From contig NZ_JALPRR010000003.1 of the NCBI RefSeq assembly GCF_023630205.1, positions 1,054,001 to 1,118,000 of the forward strand: a stretch of 64,000 bases of DNA, given 5' to 3'. The stretch is from Pontibacter ruber. Its GTDB lineage: Bacteria > Bacteroidota > Bacteroidia > Cytophagales > Hymenobacteraceae. The stretch's first letter is position 1. Each line of letters opens with the position of its first letter. Under the pieces are notes generated by a model. The model was given only the letters and a program-made list of their open reading frames with translations, was not told the DNA's origin and ran no database searches. Positions 26,261 to 34,734 of the stretch are shown here, one piece after another. Made by a program: the position numbers and the translations under genes.

Positions 26261-27667
26261 ATGGATAAATCTAAACCTTTACGTCTCTCCCTGTATTTTG
26301 GAGGCGATTTGATAACTCTGTTTGTTACATTCTTTATTGCTTTTTATTTTTTCAAAGACACAGGCTATGGCGTATATAATAGTGACCTACTCAGAGAGTT
26401 TGAATGGGCTTATTTTATAAGCTTCGTGCTGCTATGGGGATTTATAAGTTACTGGCAGAGGCTTTATGATTTCAGCAATTCCAATGGCTTTAGTAAAAGA
26501 GCTTTCAACTACATCAAAGCCTATCTGATCCTATTGATTCTGGTCTTTTTATTTCATTCCTTATTTCCGTTTCCACAAGATATAAGGAGCCTGACTATTG
26601 CTATTGTTCTGGGCTTTCCTGCTTTGGGTATACCCATTAATTTAATACTTATCAATTTAATAAGTTTGAGTAAGTATGACCCTGTAAATAAAAAATATAC
26701 GTTAGTAGCCGGAGTTGGCAATGTTGCCAAGAAAGTAGAGAAAAACCTACACACGATACCTAAATCACAATATGTAATAAAGGGCTATATTGATTGTAAA
26801 AAAGAGGACTGTGCGGTTGCGCAGGATAAAATAGTGGGAGATATTGAGTGCCTAAATCAATATTTGAGGGACAATCCAGTTGATGAAATTGTAATTGCGC
26901 TGCCAGTTAAGCCATCTAAAAAGATACGCAGCATTATAGAAGCCGCAGATTACCATGGGGTAAGGGTTAAGTACATGCCTGATTATGAGGGGCTCTTTGG
27001 TGACAGATACAAAACTATCAGGTATGGCCAATTTGAAGCTATCAATGTTCGTCAGCTTCCCCTAGACGAGACCTTTTCTTTCCTAATAAAGAACAGCTTT
27101 GATAAAGTATTTGCATTATTTGCGATGCTCCTGTTGTCTCCGCTGTTCCTTGTCCTAGCTGTTCTTATTAAACTGGAATCACCTGGGCCTGTTTTCTACT
27201 GCCCTATACGGATAGGAAAAGGAGGAAAACCTTTCAAAGTCTTTAAATTCAGAAGCATGCGTGATAATGATGCAGCTTTTGGTGGCAGTCTATCTACAAC
27301 GAAAGATGATCCGCGGATTACAAAGATTGGAAAGTTGATTCGGAAGTATAGCATTGATGAATTACCTCAATTTGTAAATGTCCTTTTGGGTAATATGAGT
27401 GTAGTTGGACCAAGACCGCATAGAAGTTATCTGAATCAACAACTACAGGCTTCGGAAGACAAGTACATGATTCGCCATTATTTTAAACCCGGAATTACGG
27501 GCTGGGCGCAGGTTAATGGTTGGCGTGGACCTACAGAAACAAAAGAGCAAAAGAGCCAAAGAACAAAACATGACATCTGGTACATGGAAAACTGGTCTCT
27601 TTTACTTGATCTTAAAATCATCTTCATGACCATATTCAACAGAAAAGTGCACCGTAGCGCCTTTTAG
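26261..27667 (+). CDS. Undecaprenyl-phosphate glycosylphosphotransferase (WcaJ/EpsL-type polyprenyl transferase)
   Basis: 468 residues. Four to five N-terminal membrane segments (for example LYFGGDLITLFVTFFIAFYF) are followed by a CoA-binding-like Rossmann region (KYTLVAGVGNVAKKV). The C-terminal bacterial sugar transferase domain starts with NSFDKVFALFAMLLLSPLF at about residue 285. Its hallmarks are PGPVFYCPIRIGKGGKPF, KVFKFRSMRDND, IDELPQFVNVLLGNMSVVGP and RHYFKPGITGWAQVNGWRG. It transfers a hexose-1-phosphate, usually glucose or galactose, to undecaprenyl phosphate, the first step of Wzx/Wzy-type repeat-unit assembly. It stands alone on the plus strand, convergent with the Wzy operon that it presumably serves. 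Confidence 0.92.
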   Translation: MDKSKPLRLSLYFGGDLITLFVTFFIAFYFFKDTGYGVYNSDLLREFEWAYFISFVLLWGFISYWQRLYDFSNSNGFSKRAFNYIKAYLILLILVFLFHSLFPFPQDIRSLTIAIVLGFPALGIPINLILINLISLSKYDPVNKKYTLVAGVGNVAKKVEKNLHTIPKSQYVIKGYIDCKKEDCAVAQDKIVGDIECLNQYLRDNPVDEIVIALPVKPSKKIRSIIEAADYHGVRVKYMPDYEGLFGDRYKTIRYGQFEAINVRQLPLDETFSFLIKNSFDKVFALFAMLLLSPLFLVLAVLIKLESPGPVFYCPIRIGKGGKPFKVFKFRSMRDNDAAFGGSLSTTKDDPRITKIGKLIRKYSIDELPQFVNVLLGNMSVVGPRPHRSYLNQQLQASEDKYMIRHYFKPGITGWAQVNGWRGPTETKEQKSQRTKHDIWYMENWSLLLDLKIIFMTIFNRKVHRSAF

Positions 27668-27774
27668 AATTCTATTTATTAATAAAAATTAACACAACTG
27701 AATTCCTTTAAATGATAGTACTTTACACGGATAAACATATTAAAAAAAGAGAAAGGTTTTAAAATAAGATCTTT

Positions 27775-27822
27775 CTTAAAACAGAAAACCCTGCATCTAA
27801 ATGCAGGGTTTTCTGTTTTAAG
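27775..27822. terminator. Bidirectional hairpin terminator between convergent operons (22-bp arms)
   Basis: Arms 27775-27796 and 27801-27822 are perfect 22-nt reverse complements with loop CTAA. The core ACCCTGCAT/ATGCAGGGT is embedded in A-rich and T-rich flanks (AAAACAGAAAA/TTTTCTGTTTT), so it can terminate both the plus-strand glycosylphosphotransferase gene and the minus-strand operon ending at 27845. Confidence 0.9.
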
Positions 27823-27844
27823 GGATGTTAAGCAAACAATTAAG

Positions 27845-29152
27845 CTACCAGCACAGTCCTTCATAGTTCGGAAGGCTCTCTAAATGATTTACCCTTACCA
27901 AGTCTATTACTGCATGTTTGTCTTTAAGTAAATGGCTGTAGGATGGAGCGTCGAAGTTTCTGTGATTGATAACGATCACATCATTGTCTTTTATTGCTGT
28001 TTCAAGATCTTCTATAATAAGCTCTGATAAATGAGGAAGACGTTCGTTTATAAACGCTTTGTTGGCACCAATCAATTTAGAAAGATGTACATTTTTATCA
28101 TAGATGGTAACATGATAACCTTTCCCAATTAAAGTTTCAGCTAAATCCACAGAGGGGCTATACCTTAAATCATCCGTACCTTCTTTAAAGCTGAGGCCTA
28201 TAAAGCATACTTTTCTTTTTCCGGTTTTTGCAACCAGTTCAAAAGCGTTTTTTTTCTGATTTTCATTTGATGCATCTATGCAGCCCAACACAGGTGTATT
28301 CACATAGTTGTCATGCCCCAGTGTAACAAAGCCTTTCAGATCTTTGGGTAAGCAGGAGCCACCGTAGGCAAAGCCAGGCTTAAAGTATGCCGTGGAAATA
28401 TTCAGTCGTGTGTCTTTGCAGAATAATTCCATTACTTTATGTGAGTCTATTTCAAGTGCCTTACACACGTTACCTACTTCGTTTGCAAAAGCAATTTTAA
28501 GCGCATGGTAAGAATTGTTTACATACTTGATAACCTCTGCAATTTTGATATCTGTAACCTCGATCGGCGCATCAATACAAGCATAAATTGAAGCTACTTT
28601 CTCTAAAGCTTCTTCATGATCTCCACCAATTACTGTAACGGAAGGATGATAATAATCTTTAACTGCCGAACCCTCTCGTAAGAACTCCGGGTTTGAGATC
28701 ACTGTAAAGTCTATTCCGCGTTTCTTACCGGAGCAAGCTTCCACTATTTCGCCATACTTTTGGTTAGTGCCAGGTAAAACAGTACTTCTGATAACTATAG
28801 TATGAAACTCATCTTTTGTCTTCAATGCAGCGCCAATCTGTTCGGCAGTGTTATAAATATAAGAGAGATTCAGGTGCCCGTGCGGAGAGGAGGGGGTGCC
28901 AACGCAGATGATGCTTATCTCGGTGTTCCAGACTGCTTCATCTGCACACATGGTAGCAGATATTTTGTCTTTTTCGTGACCATCTTTGATGATCACATCA
29001 ATGTCCTTTTCTAAAATGGTGGCAATTCCTTTGTTAATCAATTCCACTTTAAAAGGACTGACATCAACACCAATTACCTGATGTCCGTTTTTTGCCAAGC
29101 ATCCCAGACTGACACAACCGACGTAGCCTAAGCCAAAAATTGAAATATTCAT
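27845..29152 (-). CDS. GDP-mannose/UDP-glucose 6-dehydrogenase family (AlgD-like)
   Basis: 435 residues. The N-terminal Rossmann fold is ISIFGLGYVGCVSLGCLAKNG (G-x-G-x-x-G); further motifs are GVDVSPFKVELIN, ICVGTPSSPHG, VIRSTVLPGT, ISNPEFLREGSAVKDYYHP and NNSYHALKIAFANEVG. The catalytic Cys is in FAYGGSCLPKDLKG at about residue 266. The wording of the C-terminal part (AYFKPGFAYGGSCLPKD) and of the NAD domain is closer to GDP-mannose 6-dehydrogenase (AlgD) than to common UDP-glucose dehydrogenases, although substrate cannot be settled from sequence alone. It oxidises C6 to produce a nucleotide uronic acid. It is the last gene of the Wzy operon and the likely uronate source for the polymer. 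Confidence 0.9.
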   Translation of the reverse strand: MNISIFGLGYVGCVSLGCLAKNGHQVIGVDVSPFKVELINKGIATILEKDIDVIIKDGHEKDKISATMCADEAVWNTEISIICVGTPSSPHGHLNLSYIYNTAEQIGAALKTKDEFHTIVIRSTVLPGTNQKYGEIVEACSGKKRGIDFTVISNPEFLREGSAVKDYYHPSVTVIGGDHEEALEKVASIYACIDAPIEVTDIKIAEVIKYVNNSYHALKIAFANEVGNVCKALEIDSHKVMELFCKDTRLNISTAYFKPGFAYGGSCLPKDLKGFVTLGHDNYVNTPVLGCIDASNENQKKNAFELVAKTGKRKVCFIGLSFKEGTDDLRYSPSVDLAETLIGKGYHVTIYDKNVHLSKLIGANKAFINERLPHLSELIIEDLETAIKDNDVIVINHRNFDAPSYSHLLKDKHAVIDLVRVNHLESLPNYEGLCW

Positions 29153-29156
29153 TATT

Positions 29157-30176
29157 CTAGGATTTATAGTTGTTTATCTGTTCTTTCATAAAGCTGATCA
29201 TGTCGTCCCAGCTCTCTAGCAGCAGCTGCCGGTTACGTATCTGCTTATCTTCATCAAACTCCTTGTTGATGCTTTCATTAATAAAAGGAAGTGCTTCGTT
29301 GCCGGGTAAGTGCTCCAGTAATCCCTGCTTCATCAGAACTTCATTGGCTTTCATTTTCCGGATACCGCAATAAACGCTTGGTACTCCCAGCATTGCGCCT
29401 TCGCGTGCCATACTGTCTCCGGATGATACAACCAGCTTGGAGTAGTAAATCAGAGAATGTATATCCCCGACCGGCTCTTCCAGTATAGACCAATGCTTTG
29501 GGAATTTGTCAGCTATACTTTTATCTTCTAAAGAAAGGACAACAGGTGTATCAGAATTGATTTCTTTGCTAAAACTGCATACGATCGCATCCTGCTGGTT
29601 ATAGTAGTTAAAGGATTTGTTGCTCACCTCTCTTACAAAAACATACTTATGTGGCATCAGGCCATACTTTTCCAGTATGCTTGTGTCAGGCTTAAACCTT
29701 CTTGGGCTCAGGTAGCTCCATTCTTTCAGACAGTTGAAGGTGGATGTTTTCTTGTCTTTATTTACGATAGGAGGGAAAAACAACTGATCGGATAGTGTTG
29801 CATTGATGCTGTTTATTTTTCCTCTTTCAGGATCGTCGTAAAACTGTATGATTGGAACATTAGCGATTCTGCAGGCTAAAGCTAACGGTATACTGCTGGC
29901 GGCAACACAGATATTATACTTGTTCTTCCTGATCAGGTCCAGAAAAACCATCGTACGCCTTATGTTACCATCCCATACAATTGACCATTTTGTACCTCTG
30001 CTGCTACCCACAGCGATCGTGTTAAAACCTTTATACTCCCTCTGAATTATTTTAGGAAGCTTTCCCCGATCGAGGTAACATACGGTTACATCCCAGTTTT
30101 CTGAAAGCAGCTCCTGTGAAAGTCCTTTGAAAAGATTTAACTGGGCAGGGTGTTTTATGTCGAAGAGTATTTTCAT
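29157..30176 (-). CDS. DUF354 family protein (GT-B-like fold)
   Basis: 339 residues beginning MKILFDIKHPAQLNLFKG, the DUF354 signature start. It continues with VTVCYLDRGKLPKII, ASSIPLALACRIANVPIIQFYDD and a C-terminal YYSKLVVSSGDSMAREGAMLGVP segment that is also characteristic. The last motif resembles the nucleotide-sugar site of UDP-GlcNAc 2-epimerases and GT-B glycosyltransferases. DUF354 proteins are regularly found in polysaccharide loci; biochemical role is unknown, with glycosyltransferase or epimerase activity both possible. It lies 4 nt before the dehydrogenase gene in the same operon. Confidence 0.85.
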   Translation of the reverse strand: MKILFDIKHPAQLNLFKGLSQELLSENWDVTVCYLDRGKLPKIIQREYKGFNTIAVGSSRGTKWSIVWDGNIRRTMVFLDLIRKNKYNICVAASSIPLALACRIANVPIIQFYDDPERGKINSINATLSDQLFFPPIVNKDKKTSTFNCLKEWSYLSPRRFKPDTSILEKYGLMPHKYVFVREVSNKSFNYYNQQDAIVCSFSKEINSDTPVVLSLEDKSIADKFPKHWSILEEPVGDIHSLIYYSKLVVSSGDSMAREGAMLGVPSVYCGIRKMKANEVLMKQGLLEHLPGNEALPFINESINKEFDEDKQIRNRQLLLESWDDMISFMKEQINNYKS

Positions 30177-30267
30177 AAAGATATACAGATGTTAGCCTCT
30201 TCGCTAGAAGAGAGATGCATGTAATATTTCTGGAAAAATTCTGGATTAAAGCGGGGTAGCTTGATGG

Positions 30268-31218
30268 CTATAAGACTATATAACTCAACACCTGAGTATA
30301 AATACTATAGATTTTCTGGGAGATAAGATTGTTGTTGAAGTTCATGATGACATGATCCCTGTTCATCACCCTTGCTTTTGAAGACGAAAGAACTTTTAGG
30401 CACTCAATATACTTTTCTATCTTCTTATCGATTATAAAACAGTTGTCAGTGCCTTCACAAATCAAGTCCACATCACCCACATTGTTCGACAAGACCGGTA
30501 GTGAGTTTAGAATGGACTCTTTTATAACCTGGGGGCTTCCTTCGCTTACACTGCATAGCAACAGTACGTCTGCCGCCTGCATCAGGCATGTCAGCTCATT
30601 TCTGGAGTATCCTTTCAATTCAATAAACTTAACAGGTCTTGTCGTAGTAGTAGAAAATGCCTCAACGATCCTGAAAGCAAATTCAGGGTCTTTTACTTTT
30701 CTGCTGAAACTGGAAGAAAACAAAATGACAAAATCATCTTCTGACCAGCCGTATTTTTTCCTTGTTGCGTCTCTGAAACATAAGTCAACATCTGTATCAA
30801 TGCCACATGGTATAACCGTAGATTTCTTTCGGAAGTATTTTGCCATTTTAGGTGATACCAGGATGTTGTGTGAAGCAAAACGGCTTGCCAGCAAGCCTAT
30901 TTTACGTTCAGATGATTTGTTGATATCACTCCCATGAAAGGTGATGACAATTTTGTAATTGTGCAGCGTTAGTATCTTGCTCAACACTGCTATAAAAGCC
31001 CACAACCCATAGTGAACATGAATAATATCTACCCTGTTTTTATTCAGGTATTCTTTAAGCTGAAGAACAGCTTTCAGGTATCCCATTACGCCTCCCTTCT
31101 GTATCAGGAAGTGCTCGATGTGGATGTTATAGTTCTTCATCAAATTGTCAGCCTGCTCCTTCACAAAAGGCTTTACCTCACCAGAGGGTGATCTGCTGAC
31201 GAATACCACATTAATCAT
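30268..31218 (-). CDS. Family 4 glycosyltransferase
   Basis: 316 residues, on the short side for GT4. The N-terminal half has INVVFVSRSPSGEVKPFVKEQ and DIIHVHYGLWAFIAVL with ITFHGSDINKS, typical GT-B acceptor-domain elements. The C-terminal half has VIPCGIDTDV, FVILFSSSFSRKVKDPEFA and the donor-site EGSPQVIKESILNSLPVLS. The last contains the E-x7-E type glutamates that bind the nucleotide sugar. It is cytoplasmic and builds the repeat unit on undecaprenyl diphosphate. It is preceded by a 68-nt gap and followed by 91 nt without a gene. Sugar specificity is unknown. Confidence 0.86.
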   Translation of the reverse strand: MINVVFVSRSPSGEVKPFVKEQADNLMKNYNIHIEHFLIQKGGVMGYLKAVLQLKEYLNKNRVDIIHVHYGLWAFIAVLSKILTLHNYKIVITFHGSDINKSSERKIGLLASRFASHNILVSPKMAKYFRKKSTVIPCGIDTDVDLCFRDATRKKYGWSEDDFVILFSSSFSRKVKDPEFAFRIVEAFSTTTTRPVKFIELKGYSRNELTCLMQAADVLLLCSVSEGSPQVIKESILNSLPVLSNNVGDVDLICEGTDNCFIIDKKIEKYIECLKVLSSSKARVMNRDHVIMNFNNNLISQKIYSIYTQVLSYIVL

Positions 31219-31286
31219 ATAAGCAATTAGTAAGAAGTAAACTTAATCGTACAGCAATTCTGTAATAAAAAATCGAAGATAGGGTA

Positions 31287-32447
31287 TCAGGAAAGTGTAG
31301 CTATGGCTCCTGATTTTACTTTTACTTTCATTTCATTGGTTAAAACAGATTCATAAACCTGTTCAAAAGCTTGCCCCATTTTCTCAATGGAGAAAGAATC
31401 CTCTATAATTCTTCTGCTCACTCTGCCAAAAGACTCACGTTTTTCTTTGTCATCAATCAAGTCAAGTATTAAATAGGCAATTTCTTCTTCGGACTCGTTT
31501 GTAACCAGATACCCATTTTCGTGGTGGTGTACAATCTCTTTTGTGCCACCTGGAGCACTGGCTATAACAGGTTTAGCAAGTGCCATATATTCCAGAATTG
31601 CATTAGAAATACCTTCGCCGTTTGTAGAAAAGAGCACGCCTATAGTACAGGCATTTACCAGGGCTTCTACATCATTGATTCTTCCGGGAAAAGAAATCCT
31701 TGTATGCTTAGAGCTCAGTTCTTTCATTCTGTTGTAGAGCGTGGCATCCTCGTATCCTCCTACACCAATAAATGTGACATCATCTCTTAATCCGGTAACA
31801 AAATCAGCAATCTTATAAAACAGGTCATAGTTCTTGTAATGAGAGAAAGTGGCGGCCATTACTACCACATAAGGTGTTGTAATACCATACTTGCCTTTTA
31901 CCACTTCAGCATCAGGAAGATTGCAAAACCTGCTCATGCTCATGCCGTTGTAAATTACCTTGCACTTGTCTATAGGAGGATTGTAAGCGTCTAAACCTGC
32001 CTTCGAATTTGATAGTATGACTTTGGAAAAACGAAAGTTGAGGTAATCGATCAGATTGTAAACCGACCACTTAGAGGAATTAGTAGGAGCGCCTGTAATC
32101 TGGCTGTTAATGACAGGTATTTTTTGAGTAATGACTGCAGGCAGCGTGTAAAAAGACTGCATGCGCCCCCAGGTATGTACTACGTGAGGCTGAAAGGCCT
32201 TGCAGATTTTGTAAAATTCATAGAATACGTCAATGTTGCTTCCGGTCTTTTCTCTTTTTATAACTGTATAGGGTATGTTCAGTTTGAAGAAATCTACATA
32301 GTGCACTTCGTCTCTGGTGACTACCACCATCATATCGAAACATCCTTTCTTCTTTAGATAAGACAAAAGTTCGAGCAGGCGTCTTTCTTTTCCTCCACCA
32401 CGCAGGCTACCAATAAAAAAAAGGATCCGGGTGTTGTTGTTGCTCAT
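31287..32447 (-). CDS. Family 4 glycosyltransferase
   Basis: 386 residues with a GT-B layout: RILFFIGSLRGGGKERRLLELL at the N-terminus with a Gly-rich loop, FQPHVVHTWGRMQSFYTLP, VIYNGMSMSRFCN, YVVVMAATFSHYKNYDLF, and the donor site STNGEGISNAILEYMALAKPV followed by GTKEIVHHHENGYLV. It resembles GT4 enzymes of capsule and exopolysaccharide operons. The start codon is supported by the conserved Gly-Gly-Gly loop that immediately follows. It is part of the continuous minus-strand Wzy operon, 73 nt downstream of the methyltransferase gene. Confidence 0.88.
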   Translation of the reverse strand: MSNNNTRILFFIGSLRGGGKERRLLELLSYLKKKGCFDMMVVVTRDEVHYVDFFKLNIPYTVIKREKTGSNIDVFYEFYKICKAFQPHVVHTWGRMQSFYTLPAVITQKIPVINSQITGAPTNSSKWSVYNLIDYLNFRFSKVILSNSKAGLDAYNPPIDKCKVIYNGMSMSRFCNLPDAEVVKGKYGITTPYVVVMAATFSHYKNYDLFYKIADFVTGLRDDVTFIGVGGYEDATLYNRMKELSSKHTRISFPGRINDVEALVNACTIGVLFSTNGEGISNAILEYMALAKPVIASAPGGTKEIVHHHENGYLVTNESEEEIAYLILDLIDDKEKRESFGRVSRRIIEDSFSIEKMGQAFEQVYESVLTNEMKVKVKSGAIATLS

Positions 32448-32520
32448 AGTAGGTAGGAGTTATATCTGCAGGTGCTTCAGGAACTACACAACGTTGGTTG
32501 TCATAGAATAATTTGGGGAG

Positions 32521-33264
32521 CTATTTCTCCATTTTAAATTTAAAACAACTGGATGTCAGGTAAGAAACAAAAGAATTTCCCATGAATACCTTGCCTACTT
32601 TACCGAATGTATTTGGGGATCTCCAGGCTACCTGCGGATTTTTGAAACCGATCTCCTGTAACATAGCAATCCAGGTACTTGGCTCCTGATGTTTATGCCA
32701 CTCTATAGTTGGAGCAAATATGCTTTTGATACCAATTGCATTATAAAAATTTTTACAGCTGGCATCAGCAACGATAAGACTACCACCCTTGCTCATTTTA
32801 TTATAAACATCCGTCATGATTTTCTTGTAAGTGTTGTAGCTTTTGGTGTCTTTCCGAAAGTTTATACATGCTTCTTCATCTAGATGGTTAATAGAGCTAT
32901 GCATAACTACAACATCAAATTCTTCATCTTTTACCTGAGGCGTGTACGATTGCAGCGTTACAGGCGAAAGCTCGACGGGTAGGGTGGGTGATAGCTCTGT
33001 CTTAAATGCATTGAACTTATTTATCATGCCGGAACTAGACCCATCTGATTCTGGTTCGAGGCACACTACCTTGCTGGCCCCTTTTACCGCTGCATAAAAC
33101 GATAATAATCCGGTACCACCTCCCACATCCAGTACTTTCTTGTTAGCTAGTTCTACATCATCAAAGATGTACTTGAGGTGAAATTTTAAATTTGATTTAG
33201 TCGAATACATTTTACGGTCAATCGCTAAATCAAGAAAGTTTTCGGTGATGTTATTGTTTTGCAT
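32521..33264 (-). CDS. Class I SAM-dependent methyltransferase
   Basis: 247 residues. Motif I is KVLDVGGGTGLLSFYAAVKGA with the acidic residue of motif II in VVCLEPESDG; motif post-I is VVVMHSSINHLDEEACINF. The C-terminal part (KNFYNAIGIKSIFAPTIEWHKHQEPSTW) forms the substrate lid. Embedded among glycosyltransferase genes, it probably methylates a sugar residue or carries out another SAM-dependent modification of the repeat unit. The NHLDEE motif resembles enzymes that modify small molecules rather than proteins. A 129-nt gap without a gene precedes it. Confidence 0.83.
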   Translation of the reverse strand: MQNNNITENFLDLAIDRKMYSTKSNLKFHLKYIFDDVELANKKVLDVGGGTGLLSFYAAVKGASKVVCLEPESDGSSSGMINKFNAFKTELSPTLPVELSPVTLQSYTPQVKDEEFDVVVMHSSINHLDEEACINFRKDTKSYNTYKKIMTDVYNKMSKGGSLIVADASCKNFYNAIGIKSIFAPTIEWHKHQEPSTWIAMLQEIGFKNPQVAWRSPNTFGKVGKVFMGNSFVSYLTSSCFKFKMEK

Positions 33265-33393
33265 ACCTGTATGAATTGAATGTGATGAGATGTTTAAAAT
33301 GTCGAAGCTTACCGTCTGCTTTAAAACTTTATACTTTATTTTGGTATGAAGTATAAACTGGTTCAGGTGGTAATAGGTGTAGTAGATTCTGAC

Positions 33394-34650
33394 CTAATAA
33401 CCAACTGTTATTTCTTCTTCCAATTCTACTTCTTCGGTTTCCTTTTCCTTTTTCGTCAGGCTCAAATTGCACACAAGAAACAGCAGCAACATAGAGTCAG
33501 CCTGGGTATAGCGGCCCGTGATCGTATAAATGGTGAAGACTATAAAGCAATAAAAAACGGTCATTGTATCTGCTCGTGTACGGCAAGCTTTTAAGGCGAT
33601 AAAGAAAGCAGTCAGGATCATCAGCAGGTAAAGCCCGACCCCGATCAGGCCGCTGGAGTGTGCTATACTTGGCAGGTCGCCATGCAGTGTTCTTTCATAG
33701 AACACGCCTTGGCCGTAGTTTCCGGCACTATTAAACAATCCGAAACCCAACCAGGGGCTGTAGGCTTTGAGAACAAACATGTCTTTGTAGAGCATTTCAT
33801 ACTCAAAAAAACGTTTCTCTTCCTCAAGCTCTCTGTTATCAAGATTTCTCAGTTCATAACGCTCTTTAAAAACAGAAGCAAAATCTGATTGATAGTATAG
33901 CGTGGCTCCTACCACAGCGGTAAAGGACAAAAAGAATATAACTTTCTTCGCTGTTTTGGGAGTCAATGTAGAAATAACAGCAAAGGGTATTCCTATGATG
34001 CTTGCCATCATAACTGACCGTCGGAGGGTAAGCAATATAAAGGCTATGGCAATGATGTATATAGCGATCATGGCGATATTGCTCTTTTGTAATATCCTCA
34101 GCAGCACAACAAAAAGCGCGATTGCCACAACGTTAAAGCTGGTAAAGATCAGGTTGCCATAAAAGATCCCGTTACTAATGCCATACATGGAGTAGGGCGA
34201 AAATTTAAAAAGCGTGGCAAAGATCGTATTGGCAATAAAAACCAGCAGAATGAGTAAAGAAGCATTAGTCAGCTCTTTAAAGATGGTTTTGTAAGAATAC
34301 TGTCTGTAAATATTATTGATAAGGGGCAGCGAAATAAAGAACAGCAGCACCGGAAAGATCAGACCTAGTTTCAGTGTATGTATCGAATCTGGTATGAGTA
34401 TGATGTAATATAAAAACAGAACTACTGCAAAGGCATTATGGGAAAACAGCGCGTAGTTACGGTTTATTATTACGAACACGATAATTGTTACAACCGCATA
34501 AAAGCAGGCAATGGGTAATACAGGTGTAATAACGGTATGTGCAAAGACTAATACAGGTATATAGATTATCCCCAGATCTTTCTTTTTGGAAAGTATAAAA
34601 TACGCAGCAACGTAGATCAGTACTTCAGTTAACAGAAAGAATAACTTCAT
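33394..34650 (-). CDS. wzy: Wzy-type O-antigen/exopolysaccharide polymerase
   Basis: 418 residues, almost entirely hydrophobic with about 11 predicted membrane segments. One larger hydrophilic loop near residues 258-335 contains RYELRNLDNRELEEEKRFFEYEML and the YSPWLGFGLFNSAGNYGQG stretch; a W/G-rich loop of this kind is typical of the Wzy/WaaL (O-antigen ligase) family. Sequence conservation in Wzy is low, so the call rests on topology, the loop motif and the location between wzx and sugar transferase genes. It polymerises flipped repeat units at the periplasmic face of the inner membrane. The C-terminal tail is acidic (KKEKETEEVELEEEI). Confidence 0.8.
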   Translation of the reverse strand: MKLFFLLTEVLIYVAAYFILSKKKDLGIIYIPVLVFAHTVITPVLPIACFYAVVTIIVFVIINRNYALFSHNAFAVVLFLYYIILIPDSIHTLKLGLIFPVLLFFISLPLINNIYRQYSYKTIFKELTNASLLILLVFIANTIFATLFKFSPYSMYGISNGIFYGNLIFTSFNVVAIALFVVLLRILQKSNIAMIAIYIIAIAFILLTLRRSVMMASIIGIPFAVISTLTPKTAKKVIFFLSFTAVVGATLYYQSDFASVFKERYELRNLDNRELEEEKRFFEYEMLYKDMFVLKAYSPWLGFGLFNSAGNYGQGVFYERTLHGDLPSIAHSSGLIGVGLYLLMILTAFFIALKACRTRADTMTVFYCFIVFTIYTITGRYTQADSMLLLFLVCNLSLTKKEKETEEVELEEEITVGY

Positions 34651-34734
34651 AAAAGGGGAATGGCATTTTAACTTTTTGACTTTAGCAGATCAAAGTATAT
34701 CCGGAAGGAGAAAGAAAGCGAACAACTAAAGGAA

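Noticed and set aside
27679..27864. 61-codon minus-strand frame in the convergent gap
   Set aside because: It spans the 22-bp terminator hairpin and overlaps the dehydrogenase stop; its composition is non-protein-like.
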